Below are positions 51,601 through 58,522 of a stretch of 64,000 bases of DNA, piece after piece. The notes beneath the pieces were generated by a model. The model was given only the letters and a program-made list of their open reading frames with translations, had not been told where the DNA came from and did not search any database. The DNA comes from Leptospira fluminis. GTDB lineage: Bacteria; Spirochaetota; Leptospiria; Leptospirales; Leptospiraceae. The translations under genes and the position numbers were made by a program. Location: positions 1 to 64,000 of the forward strand of contig NZ_RQEV01000010.1 in assembly GCF_004771275.1 (NCBI RefSeq). The letters are read 5' to 3'. Each line of letters begins with the position of its first letter. The first letter of the stretch is position 1.

Positions 51601-53264
51601 TCCAAAAGCTCGTATATATTTCGAAGATCCTCCGTGGAACTATTAGGATCGTTCGCAGCGGATATCAGAACTTCGGGGAGTTTCCATCCGGATTCTTCCG
51701 AGGAGGAAAAACGGATCGCACCGATCTTCCTTCGGACCTGTCGAATATTATAAAATTCGGGAAAGGACTTGGAAAGAAATTCATAACGTTCTAATGCGGT
51801 TTTCTCGTCCCCCGCCTCTTCGTAGATCGCCCCGATATGCTCCTCCAAGGCGGCAAGAGATTGCTTGTCCGCTCCGGAAACGCTCCGCAACAGAGCGGAA
51901 TAGTCCCGCAATTCGTTCGGTTTCGATCCTTCGGTATTGAGTAGATAGGCGTAACTCAAACCTTCCGTCGGATGCATCTTGGACGCGAGCATCTCCTTGC
52001 GAATCTCGTTCAAAACTACAATCCGACCTTTTTTTTTCGATTCCCGGTATTTTTCGAGACGGGCCTTAGCTTTAAAGACGGGAAGCAGCGGATCTTCGGC
52101 GAAATACGACTCAATCGAATCCAACGCGAGTAGAAAGTCCTCGAAACTCTGCTTCTTTTTATATTCCAGAGCTAGCTCGTATTGGGCGCCTATATCCGCG
52201 GACTTGGGAACGGAGCCTTCTGCAGGCAAAAAATATACGTTCATCGTATCGTAAAAGGAAGCGGTAAAGAGTACGCTTCCGCCGTTGAACCTGGAATACT
52301 TCGTATCGAAAAGGGAGAAATTTCCGGACGTTAACTTCTTCTCCTTTCCGTTCGTCCGATCCAAGCGGACGATCACGCTATTGTCACGCTCGTCGACCTT
52401 TCCGTTTCGATCGGAATCGCTCCGAATGGACGTGTAGTAAAGATAGCGCCCGTCCGGCGACAGGCTCGGGGAAAAGTCGAGATAATCGTCCTTTGTGATC
52501 CTTTTAATTTTGGAAGAAGCGATATCGAAAAGATACACCTCGCCTCTTTCCGAATCGGAATAGGATATAAACGTAATGGACTTTCCGTCCTCCGACCAAA
52601 AGGGGCTGGCGCCTCCTTTTTCGGTCAATCTTCTAGTTTTTTCCTTTCCTTCCGAATCCATCAGAACCAAATTCGGGATCCCCGGGCTGAGCCTATCGGA
52701 GGAAAAGACGATATGCCGATTATCGGGGCTCCAATTCGGATCCGTGTCTAGGAAACGATCGGATTTTCCCGGCGTATCATATTCAGGATTCGTTAAGAAC
52801 TTGAAATCAGTATTCAGAAACCTTTTCCCGTCCAGAATTTTGATCGCCCATTCGGAAGGTTTCATCTTCAATAAGACTAGGTCGCCGGAGGAATCGTACT
52901 GCTCCGACACGAAAACCAGCTTCGTTCCGTCGGGACTGACGGCGGGTTTGTATTCCGAAGAGGGGTGATCCGTGACGGGAACGACCACGGAACTCTTCAA
53001 GTCGCGGAACCATATGTCGAAATTCCCTTTTTGACCGGTCGTATAAAAGAGATAGCGTCCGTCTTTCGTGGTCGAATTGTATAGGTTATTCCCTCTTTGA
53101 ACCGTAAGAGGGAAAGGTTTGTCGTTTTCGGGCCGGAAATAATTTCGGGAGATCGGCCCGTAATCGAATTCTATCGGTTTGATTTTTTCGACGGAGCTCA
53201 ACAAGGCGCAATCGAAGAGCGGAACCAGGGCAGAAATTGCGATCGCGAGACCGAAACGGCGCAT
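45639..53264 (-). CDS. Giant exported beta-propeller/TPR protein with CHAT-like C-terminus
   Basis: A 2541-residue protein, by far the largest here. The N-terminus (FGLAIAISALVPLFDC) resembles a lipoprotein signal with Cys19, though Asp before the Cys is unusual. Residues about 55-350 are TolB/PD40-type propeller blades: AVSPDGTKLVFVSEQ, NWSPDNRHIVFSSDRL, FWSEDGKSITFISYSD, SLSPDGRYLYYTS. From about 360 to 1550 are many TPR-like helical repeats (for example YSEAIRKLKDAAALYSENEF; FETSISYYRDALKLNENSKL). A less clear region (about 1600-1800) and more helices follow. Residues about 2240-2530 resemble a CHAT caspase-like domain (His2338 in YLYLSSYHFLVPLSPR), but no catalytic Cys is visible. It is the last gene of the STAS/YdbH-like/DUF1318 operon, six bases after the DUF1318 gene. 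A large envelope scaffold is likely; the task is unknown. Confidence 0.85.
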   Translation of the reverse strand: MRRFGLAIAISALVPLFDCALLSSVEKIKPIEFDYGPISRNYFRPENDKPFPLTVQRGNNLYNSTTKDGRYLFYTTGQKGNFDIWFRDLKSSVVVPVTDHPSSEYKPAVSPDGTKLVFVSEQYDSSGDLVLLKMKPSEWAIKILDGKRFLNTDFKFLTNPEYDTPGKSDRFLDTDPNWSPDNRHIVFSSDRLSPGIPNLVLMDSEGKEKTRRLTEKGGASPFWSEDGKSITFISYSDSERGEVYLFDIASSKIKRITKDDYLDFSPSLSPDGRYLYYTSIRSDSDRNGKVDERDNSVIVRLDRTNGKEKKLTSGNFSLFDTKYSRFNGGSVLFTASFYDTMNVYFLPAEGSVPKSADIGAQYELALEYKKKQSFEDFLLALDSIESYFAEDPLLPVFKAKARLEKYRESKKKGRIVVLNEIRKEMLASKMHPTEGLSYAYLLNTEGSKPNELRDYSALLRSVSGADKQSLAALEEHIGAIYEEAGDEKTALERYEFLSKSFPEFYNIRQVRRKIGAIRFSSSEESGWKLPEVLISAANDPNSSTEDLRNIYELLESNTFSDRSDAEKIRIADAAETVNSLKTKSPFLSRYFAYLKAAGLKGQGEYKKSNAVLDSFVEQLKPEDPLFLKSHILKSENFRGVGDTRNSLTELRTFLENYDSNSGVPIDESEMERSFLYFENLARNYENRSDFLQASFHYFFNAENMFLAKSKNLFLDSLYKDYAIYYQKLMVDTSFKLAKSISEKNSKGLLGALNPVEFDPLDKKEGLLYVTQYYEKEKILPRARTFLDLATLYGYAYYLINRSVIRETYYYAAGTMDASKKEIALRDYKQAEYELRWIIFADPTYHDAYQLLGWLYQYVDIMKSRKVSDDEPSDEDNYKSVYGKYFPEKNFEENVELYSQILELLGEKFPNKKALSDLRLNLANNYFLLKNYPKADEQYALVESYSKVILFKAQFEDYRQKAVFLFNSARSSIYMSRYSEAIRKLKDAAALYSENEFPKLFAQSDFTGQFGSYREKLALIYTLIGLSSMESGDFETSISYYRDALKLNENSKLVDPVNLYNALALSLQKIGNLSESEANLKKAEESARERGINWFPKKVKITVWDYFWDFVFDTVLPDSTRVSGSGRFPEAIPVAYQPLLSSGIRLNNLLLEHNYSLSAEEIDKRLEYVNRKGLGGHFAGKLIQSQSWNDLGFVRYKRGEFESAKRAFRMQKDYETSTSELGSRSFSSFRRSLYSLFAEIEADDSGVAGKYEKELADSSEYLESIKRRYLASCISLFEDEDKISVRKRCSDNFYRENYDFDVLSANVLYYSGEEKLKRKAWIDAFENLGKAASLLENPSGLPKEVVGLNQDPFSKKERVTHSLSRASIFYRLGDFERAYLCLNFAEEMANEFFYGIELIQTWVLQARLDLASGKSAQAETKIGKAENLLRNQAHIIADSKGFLLRDLYETKARIEAESGDLHKAFRTWERYRTLLLFRNFQKGIWELEEGKKEYSEFDTAWRNFRTSYLKYQSSLERRNDVKEAEANLAKSSSIARESLAKLKNSLPGRRNFLNPFGDSEDRPLGPSEVEFKILKIFGKNYIRIGSASGVRFSRVTGGEKEVLAELSRQPEWLRSKTIDPGNTSYAAAILRSAPDAVFKADLEPIRTDDPGSFSSKTVATFVPLSLEPRAREIKGGNLGPLLEDTDVVASPLPELQSDFLFGERRPDRLDFKEIFSKNHKISTAIFWEKGVPSWRKAVKAATVAIGSGIDRVYICSVGDSCINEVFRELRGETSAANVYRFGKMSGLRAPDTKRAGELFVDSRNFEMVGNDSKAYDSLFLARNYTKAGADFALRIEENLLRVLRKKHGRVSAKEILALAYEPRAEAQVEDLHFAICLSALLEHSDRNCDWADFSPEKKEIVSAIVSLKAGSGKISPELSVDPKVYDPFLFRIRLAEIALETYSPEIVRLQLARAAKILPPNGGKERIGRLEADLARQISLLEESSEPGEIPAKLGDRENGSAGEKEYTLHLGSLAKKKSSGKRISPVTLHSEIFGASPELFGGLDSSERGLLVDLLRYSLSEESADEMSGFQNSYLDFEVKRGNLPRACRTAMEISRAYYTRGNYEKAKVWLAKAEGISDESSNPEIFYLKYKLNAIGGKVAEAVSDSPYTDSMKFYREALSKNSKDLLNVANRWVNSRKKFPFSPREKRELDDFLVYLQHLAFQKNDSESFFDLAVAKDRISAYRKSVLGGTPFFSDIPKFESVSFRLEEKLPADQELLAVVDLGLTSFYIKFLRGKSNGDIAYKDNRRLKSSIFKYHEEAEKGGAEILLRESLETEYRQSIRISKNKVTYLYLSSYHFLVPLSPRSEEEVYYVTDPALLLDNPPHREKDEFLPGFGILFKESSSAPEWLKRLFKLDTLEIGNMGLSRISPFLLIREPLELDEHKGILLGGKNVSEISGLKADGPWMLSASLLEEFFSGSNHFRDSLYFLQKGIRGSGIVNLGFQTDTHNSRFLRELTRRESVSISLRNRFLKAMDVMKELYPFDKYWNGYRLFTTSFVIR

Positions 53265-53270
53265 GAAAAT

Positions 53271-53903
53271 CTAATCCTTCTTTTTCCAAACGCCGGTAGA
53301 AGATTCGTAATATTCCCCGGAGGCGACGGATTTGTACCAGGTAAGAACAAGGGACTGCTTGACCATTGCCTTCTCCTTTTCCGTAAGCGGCTTCTCGTGA
53401 CGGGAAAAATCTTTACGGAACTTGGACTGAACGACCAATTCCCGATTCTCATTCGTGATTTTGATCAATTCGGAAAGTCTCGTTCTGAATTCCTCCTTGG
53501 CCAAGGCCTTGTCCGCGCCGACCTCCTTCGATTTCGGATTCATCCGGATCTTTCCGTCCAAGCCTTCGGCAAGAAGACCCGCCGACAGATATTCCTTGGT
53601 TTCCCTGGCCAAATAGGCCAAGGTCCGTAATGCGATATAAAAAGTCCGGTCCGCCGGATCGGAAAATTCCTCTTGGACAAGATCCCGTTCCCAGATCTCG
53701 GAACCGGAGGAGGAAGTCTTAATGGAGGCGATGAGCCATCCGTCCTTTTCCAAACTCCTATCCTCGCCTAACATTTGTTTTTCGGAAGCGGTCTGGGTCT
53801 GAGTGAAAGTGATCAAAGGAGCTTTGATCGTGCACGTCTGGCAAAAAAGCGCACAGATCGCAAGAATTTTAAGAAAATGTGAAGTTTTTCGAGCCATAGT
53901 CAT
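53271..53903 (-). CDS. DUF1318 (YdbL-like) lipoprotein
   Basis: A 210-residue exported protein. The signal FLKILAICALFCQTC ends in a probable lipobox. The following TIKAPLITFTQTQTASEKQM segment is strand-like. The domain after it (GWLIASIKTSSSG through LTEKEKAMVKQSLVLTWYKS) is the DUF1318 type, the family of E. coli YdbL. In E. coli the YdbH-YnbE-YdbL operon builds a lipid bridge: YnbE is a small lipoprotein that adds a strand to YdbH, and YdbL is a periplasmic helper. Here one lipoprotein may combine both parts (inference). Its ATG overlaps the stop of the YdbH-like gene (ATGA), and the giant gene starts six bases after it. Confidence 0.78.
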   Translation of the reverse strand: MTMARKTSHFLKILAICALFCQTCTIKAPLITFTQTQTASEKQMLGEDRSLEKDGWLIASIKTSSSGSEIWERDLVQEEFSDPADRTFYIALRTLAYLARETKEYLSAGLLAEGLDGKIRMNPKSKEVGADKALAKEEFRTRLSELIKITNENRELVVQSKFRKDFSRHEKPLTEKEKAMVKQSLVLTWYKSVASGEYYESSTGVWKKKD

Positions 53904-56900
53904 TTGTTGTAGGTTTCGATTTCGCTTTGCGCCCGGTTCAGAAAATTGGCCAAGGGCATTCTCTGTTGCGAAACCTGGTTGTTCTCAAGATTTACCAGGG
54001 TTCCCAGAACGGATCGTTTGAAAAGGATCACCGCATATACGAGACCTTTGGAAAGTTCCAATTCTATCTTATCCACAGCATAACTGGTATAGATGAAGTC
54101 CGTCAATAGATTCGAAGGTGCAAATATGTTGATGGCGCTCTTTCCAAAGTCGCGTCCGATCTGATAAACGCTGAAAAACAGATTCAGATTCGGGATAGGG
54201 TCCCCTAGATTTCGGCCCCAAAGATTCAGGTCGGCCTTGATTTTTCCGTCGTCGATCTTTCCCCGACTTCTCCCCGGAAGAAGCTGTTTTAGATCTATGT
54301 CCTTGACCCTTAGTTCCATCGAATATTCCATTCTTTCCGGATCTCCCGATCCGACGTTTACGATCACGTCTTTTCCCAGTACTTCTCCGTCAAGAGTATG
54401 TATCCTCAGGAAATCCATCCGTAAATAATTTTCTGAATAACTCAGGTTCGCGGAGAGACCGGGTGAGTCCGTCTTCGGCTTAATGTATTCGAAGGGAACA
54501 CCTTTCAGAGACGGGTGAGTCCCTACGATTTCGCGGATCGTAAAGTTCGGTTCAGGCATTCGACCGTAATTCAGCACGAATTTTCTCTTGTCCCCTTCGA
54601 TCAGATTCCGGGTTTCCTTGACGGAAAGATCGTGCTGGAACGGTACAGCCGCATTTAGTCCGTCGATCCGATAAAGTTTGCATTCCGCACTCGGACAGAG
54701 ACGATTGCTTACATATAGACTGGAATCCTTGGAGGTGAGCGTTCCTCTCACATCCGATCCTTGCCACCCGAAACCCAAGCGCAGATCCCCTCGGAACGTG
54801 AGGCCCTTTATCAGGTACGCGTCCTCCGCCGAGACAAGCCTAAGACTTCCCCTTAACTCGGGAGAAAAATCTCCGAGGGATGCGGCTTCTCCCGGCTTGG
54901 CCCGAGTCAAGACCCCTTGGGAAGAAAGGGATAACTTCCCGGAAAAAGCGGTCAAATCCATCCGATCCAGAAAGATTCTATCAGGAGGAGTTCCTTCCAC
55001 CTTTGCGGAAAGATTCAGTTTCCCATCTTTGATTTCCAAAGCGGGAAGATTCAGACTTACATTTCCGCCTATCTCCTGCTTCTTTTCCCTCTTGACGTAG
55101 TTCAGATTTCCGCCAAGAGATAAGCGTGAACCGATTTGCGACCGCAAAGGAATCAACGATTCCCGCAACGCCAGGGGCAACGGGGGGATCAACTCGTCCA
55201 GATCGGCTTCGATCTTCAATCCGCCTAAACTCAAAGCTAAGGAATCCCGAATTCCTATCTCGACGAAACTTTCCAGAAAAAGCGCCCGCTCTCCGTCGGG
55301 CGAAAAAACCGAGACCGATACCGGAGTCGCCTTGATCCTTTCCAATGCCCAAGGCTTTTTTAAAAAAAGTAATTTATAATTTCCTTTTGCACTTAATCCG
55401 ATATTTCCGGAATTTCCCCTCCCGTAAGGAAAACGGAAATCGGATAGTTTCAGAGACAAGCCCGCGTTTAGATCGGAAAAATCCCTTCCCTTTACCGTCA
55501 AATCCACGGACAATAAACCCGACATTCCGGAAACATAGGGCGCCAAGGAGAAGCGGTCCAATGCAAGTTTCAAATCCACAGCGGGCGCTGCTAGGGAGGA
55601 ATCGCCCGAATAGAAAAAAGTTCCCGCCAGGCTAGAACCGTTATAGTACGCTTTTAGACGTTTGACGTTAAGAAGAGCAATCCAGGGCAAAGGCTTCTCC
55701 GCCGTCGGATCCTCCGTAGGCTGGGGGCGGAATCTTCCGTCCCAGTCCAGATGTAACTCCCGGACGTAGTGGGCTTTGGCTCCGATCCGAAGATCCAAAT
55801 CTGAAGCCTTCACTTCCCCCGTCGCCCGCAGTTCTTTGGAGGTCCCCTCCACCAAAAGAGGAGCCAGAGAAGCATCGCCTCGCAAGGAGATTCCCCGAAT
55901 TCCTAGGTCCGTAAGGAAGCCGGAAATCGGAGCCAATCTGATCGAAGACTTCTGCAAGGCGAAATGCACGTTTTGGAGTTCGGACCCGATTCCGGAAATC
56001 CTACCTCCTCCCTCCAACCATTCGTCTTCGTTCACTACCAGTTTCAGATTTTTTAAAACGATTTCCTTGGAGACGGGAGAATAATCCAGGTCGTAACGGA
56101 AAGAAAATCCGAAAGGTTCCGCCATACGATCCGCTATTTTCAATCGTATCTTGTCGGCGCCTATGTCCATTTTGGAACGGAACGGATGCTTTGCGTCCGA
56201 GCGCTCCCAGACCCAAGTCAACCGAAACGGATGGTCCATCTGCCGGAGCGGATCCCGGAAGCGGATGCGGACAGGTTTTTGGGGATTGAGAGAAAGCTTG
56301 AAATCGTCGATGAGACCGAGGGCGGAAAGATTCAAAGGAATGGAGGAAAATCTTTCGGTATCTATTTCCAGATCCAAGTCCAGCCCTTCAACCTCCGCTT
56401 CGAAAGGCTTGCCTTCCTGCTCCGAAGAAATACCGAGCTGCATATTCTTGAGTTCCAGCTTCAGAAAAGCGCTGACCGGAAGATACGTGCGGATGACGGA
56501 GATCGGTTCTTTTGTCTGGGGAGAAGGCGGTTCCGCTTTCCCTCCGGAATCTGAACCCGCAAACAAGGTTGCTACGTTCCAGATTCCCTTCTTTTTTTTC
56601 AATCGGACCGTCGTATCCTCCAGAGAAATCCGGGAGATCTTCAAGCGTCCGAAGAGAATGTAAGGTAAATTGTAGCTGAATTCCAGCCCCTTTGCCTGCA
56701 AAACCGGGGTTGTGCCCCATTCGGGTCCGGCCGTTAGAGCCAAATCTTCGATCCGTATGCCGTACAAAGGGGAGAACTTCCGGATCTTTCCCCTCAATTC
56801 CCCCCGGACTATCGGCACAAAAACCCTATCGAAGAGAATCTGTCCGGTAAAGGAATTGAAGACGGAATGATAGATGAGAAAGAGTACGAAGAGTACGGAT

Positions 56901-56947
56901 AATAGAATTTTTCGCTTTAACAGAATCTGAAAAACCGATGGGAACAC
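53900..56947 (-). CDS. AsmA/YdbH-like intermembrane lipid-transport protein
   Basis: A 1015-residue protein with one N-terminal membrane helix (ILLSVLFVLFLIYHSVF) and a very long periplasmic part made of repeated beta strands, such as LEFSYNLPYILFGRLKISRI with SLEDTTVRLKKK near the start, and LNLSAKVEGT and SLRLVSAEDAYLIKGLTFRG later. The shape fits the AsmA-like bridge family (TamB, YhdP, YdbH), proteins that form a greasy groove for phospholipid flow between inner and outer membranes. The downstream DUF1318 gene, the partner family of YdbH in E. coli, argues for the YdbH branch. It begins 16 bases after the STAS gene and overlaps the DUF1318 start. Direct sequence identity to YdbH is too low to see by eye. 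Confidence 0.78.
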   Translation of the reverse strand: MFPSVFQILLKRKILLSVLFVLFLIYHSVFNSFTGQILFDRVFVPIVRGELRGKIRKFSPLYGIRIEDLALTAGPEWGTTPVLQAKGLEFSYNLPYILFGRLKISRISLEDTTVRLKKKKGIWNVATLFAGSDSGGKAEPPSPQTKEPISVIRTYLPVSAFLKLELKNMQLGISSEQEGKPFEAEVEGLDLDLEIDTERFSSIPLNLSALGLIDDFKLSLNPQKPVRIRFRDPLRQMDHPFRLTWVWERSDAKHPFRSKMDIGADKIRLKIADRMAEPFGFSFRYDLDYSPVSKEIVLKNLKLVVNEDEWLEGGGRISGIGSELQNVHFALQKSSIRLAPISGFLTDLGIRGISLRGDASLAPLLVEGTSKELRATGEVKASDLDLRIGAKAHYVRELHLDWDGRFRPQPTEDPTAEKPLPWIALLNVKRLKAYYNGSSLAGTFFYSGDSSLAAPAVDLKLALDRFSLAPYVSGMSGLLSVDLTVKGRDFSDLNAGLSLKLSDFRFPYGRGNSGNIGLSAKGNYKLLFLKKPWALERIKATPVSVSVFSPDGERALFLESFVEIGIRDSLALSLGGLKIEADLDELIPPLPLALRESLIPLRSQIGSRLSLGGNLNYVKREKKQEIGGNVSLNLPALEIKDGKLNLSAKVEGTPPDRIFLDRMDLTAFSGKLSLSSQGVLTRAKPGEAASLGDFSPELRGSLRLVSAEDAYLIKGLTFRGDLRLGFGWQGSDVRGTLTSKDSSLYVSNRLCPSAECKLYRIDGLNAAVPFQHDLSVKETRNLIEGDKRKFVLNYGRMPEPNFTIREIVGTHPSLKGVPFEYIKPKTDSPGLSANLSYSENYLRMDFLRIHTLDGEVLGKDVIVNVGSGDPERMEYSMELRVKDIDLKQLLPGRSRGKIDDGKIKADLNLWGRNLGDPIPNLNLFFSVYQIGRDFGKSAINIFAPSNLLTDFIYTSYAVDKIELELSKGLVYAVILFKRSVLGTLVNLENNQVSQQRMPLANFLNRAQSEIETYNK

Positions 56948-56963
56948 CTGGTTTTCTAAGGGA

Positions 56964-57305
56964 TCAATATTCGAAAGACTCGATAGCCTCTTCTAAGGTT
57001 TTATAAATCTCAAAAATGCTAGCAAGTTTGGTAATCTCCATCAAATTCTCAATGTCCGAATTCAGATTCGTAAAAACCATTCTTCCTTTGAGCCCGTCGA
57101 TGTGTTTGTAAATGTTCAGGAACATTCCCAATCCGGCGGAGTTGATGAAAGGCACTTTTTTCAGATCGATGATGAATTTGGGGACGTCACCTTTCGAGAT
57201 GTACTCCTCGATTTTTTGTCCAAGCTCGAATTCGTTACCCGCCTTGATGGGTCCTTCGATCTTGATGATGTGGACGTCGTTTTTCGTGGTGACTTTGATT
57301 TTCAT
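56964..57305 (-). CDS. STAS-domain protein (anti-sigma factor antagonist)
   Basis: A 113-residue single STAS domain. The strands and helices follow the SpoIIAA/RsbV plan: MKIKVTTKNDVHIIKIEGPI, FELGQKIEEYI, KFIIDLKKVPFINSAGLGMF with Ser56 as probable phosphorylation site, then GRMVFTNLNSDIENLMEITK and the final helix. It should bind an anti-sigma kinase when unphosphorylated; RsbU-type phosphatases that could reset it are encoded at 9208 and 18697. The ATG at 57305 follows AAGAAAGGG; a longer frame to 57416 has no support. The envelope operon follows after 16 bases. Confidence 0.9.
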   Translation of the reverse strand: MKIKVTTKNDVHIIKIEGPIKAGNEFELGQKIEEYISKGDVPKFIIDLKKVPFINSAGLGMFLNIYKHIDGLKGRMVFTNLNSDIENLMEITKLASIFEIYKTLEEAIESFEY

Positions 57306-57442
57306 AACCCTTTCTTGGATTTTTGTGCATATATAGGATCTGCATTCTAGTCGTCTTGTAAAGTCCTTTTTTACGGAATCCCTCCCAAATCCGGTCCTAC
57401 TGACAGGGAAAAGCAATCCGCAGGTTTTCGGCCCCTTGAATT
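57306..57442. promoter_or_regulatory. Divergent promoter region (STAS/envelope operon and glycosyltransferases)
   Basis: A gap of about 137 bases between divergent genes. On the minus strand, CATATATAGGATC-like sequence near 57330-57340 suggests a -10 region for the STAS operon. Nothing else stands out. Confidence 0.35.
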
Positions 57443-58522
57443 ATGGTCGACATTTTGGCCGGAATGCAACATCGTACCAACGTCAAGATGGCTTCCAAAC
57501 CACCCCTCCTCTCCGTAGTGATTCCGATTTACAACGAGGAAAAAACGATTCCCGAACTCGTCAAACGTCTGAACTCACTTTTGAATATTCTAAAGAAAAG
57601 ATTCTCCTTCCGACCCGAAGACGCAGAGATCCTTTTCGTCAACGACGGGTCACGGGACGAAAGCGCCGAGATTTTGAAAAAATTTTGCGGATCCACCCCT
57701 GGCTTCTCCCTCATAAATCTATCCAGAAACTACGGTCACCAGTTGGCGATCACCGCCGGGATAGACGTTGCGAGGGGGGAAAACGTGGCGGTTATGGACG
57801 GAGATTTGCAGGATCCTCCGGAATTCGTAGCGGACTTATTCGAAAAAATGAAGGACGGATATGACGTGGTGTATGCCCGACGGAGAACTCGCGAAGGGGA
57901 ATCCGTTTTCAAACTTCTAACCGCCCATCTTTTTTACCGGACATTAAAGAAACTTACTAGATTCGATATTCCGATCGATACGGGGGATTTTCGGATCATG
58001 AGCAGGCGGGTTACGGACGTCCTGGTCTCGATGAGGGAACAGCATAGGTACATCCGCGGTTTGATCGCCTGGATCGGTTTTCGGCAAACGGGACTCGAAT
58101 ACGACCGGGACGAGAGGTTCGACGGGGAAACGAAGTTCTCCGTCGGAAAGATGTTGAAATTCGCTTTGGACGGGATCACGTCCTTTTCTTCCGCCCCTCT
58201 GAAATTATCCTCTTATTTGGGATTTTCCGCCGCATTTGCGGGTTCCCTATATTCGATCTATATACTGTATCTGAAATTGTTCACGAACAATACGATCCAA
58301 GGTTGGACTTCCGTCATGGTCGTAGTCCTGCTCTTGGGAGGCGTACAGCTTTTGGCCTTAGGAATGATAGGAGAATACCTGAGTCGCGTCAACGATCAGA
58401 CCAAAAACCGCCCGCTCTATGTGATCGAAAAGATCTACTCCGTCGAAACGCAGGAACACAGGAAAAATTCCCGCGTTGGTCGTGAAGACACTCGGAGGAA
58501 GAATGAATCGTCTCGCGGATAA
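57443..58522 (+). CDS. Family 2 glycosyltransferase (GtrB/DPM1-like, polyprenyl-phosphate)
   Basis: A 359-residue membrane-bound glycosyltransferase that loads a sugar onto undecaprenyl phosphate on the cytoplasmic face. GT2 domain: LSVVIPIYNEEKTIPELVKR, LFVNDGSRDES, LSRNYGHQLAITAGIDVARG and the DXD in MDGDLQDPPE (Asp119, Asp121). IDTGDFRIMSRR and DGETKFSVGKMLKFALDGIT are typical of the GtrB/YfdH group. Two C-terminal membrane helices follow (SLYSIYILYL; VMVVVLLLGGVQLLALGMIG). The start could be 57443, 57464 or 57488; none has a good ribosome site. Its product would serve the GT-C enzyme encoded next, which overlaps by 20 bases. Confidence 0.9.
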   Translation: MVDILAGMQHRTNVKMASKPPLLSVVIPIYNEEKTIPELVKRLNSLLNILKKRFSFRPEDAEILFVNDGSRDESAEILKKFCGSTPGFSLINLSRNYGHQLAITAGIDVARGENVAVMDGDLQDPPEFVADLFEKMKDGYDVVYARRRTREGESVFKLLTAHLFYRTLKKLTRFDIPIDTGDFRIMSRRVTDVLVSMREQHRYIRGLIAWIGFRQTGLEYDRDERFDGETKFSVGKMLKFALDGITSFSSAPLKLSSYLGFSAAFAGSLYSIYILYLKLFTNNTIQGWTSVMVVVLLLGGVQLLALGMIGEYLSRVNDQTKNRPLYVIEKIYSVETQEHRKNSRVGREDTRRKNESSRG

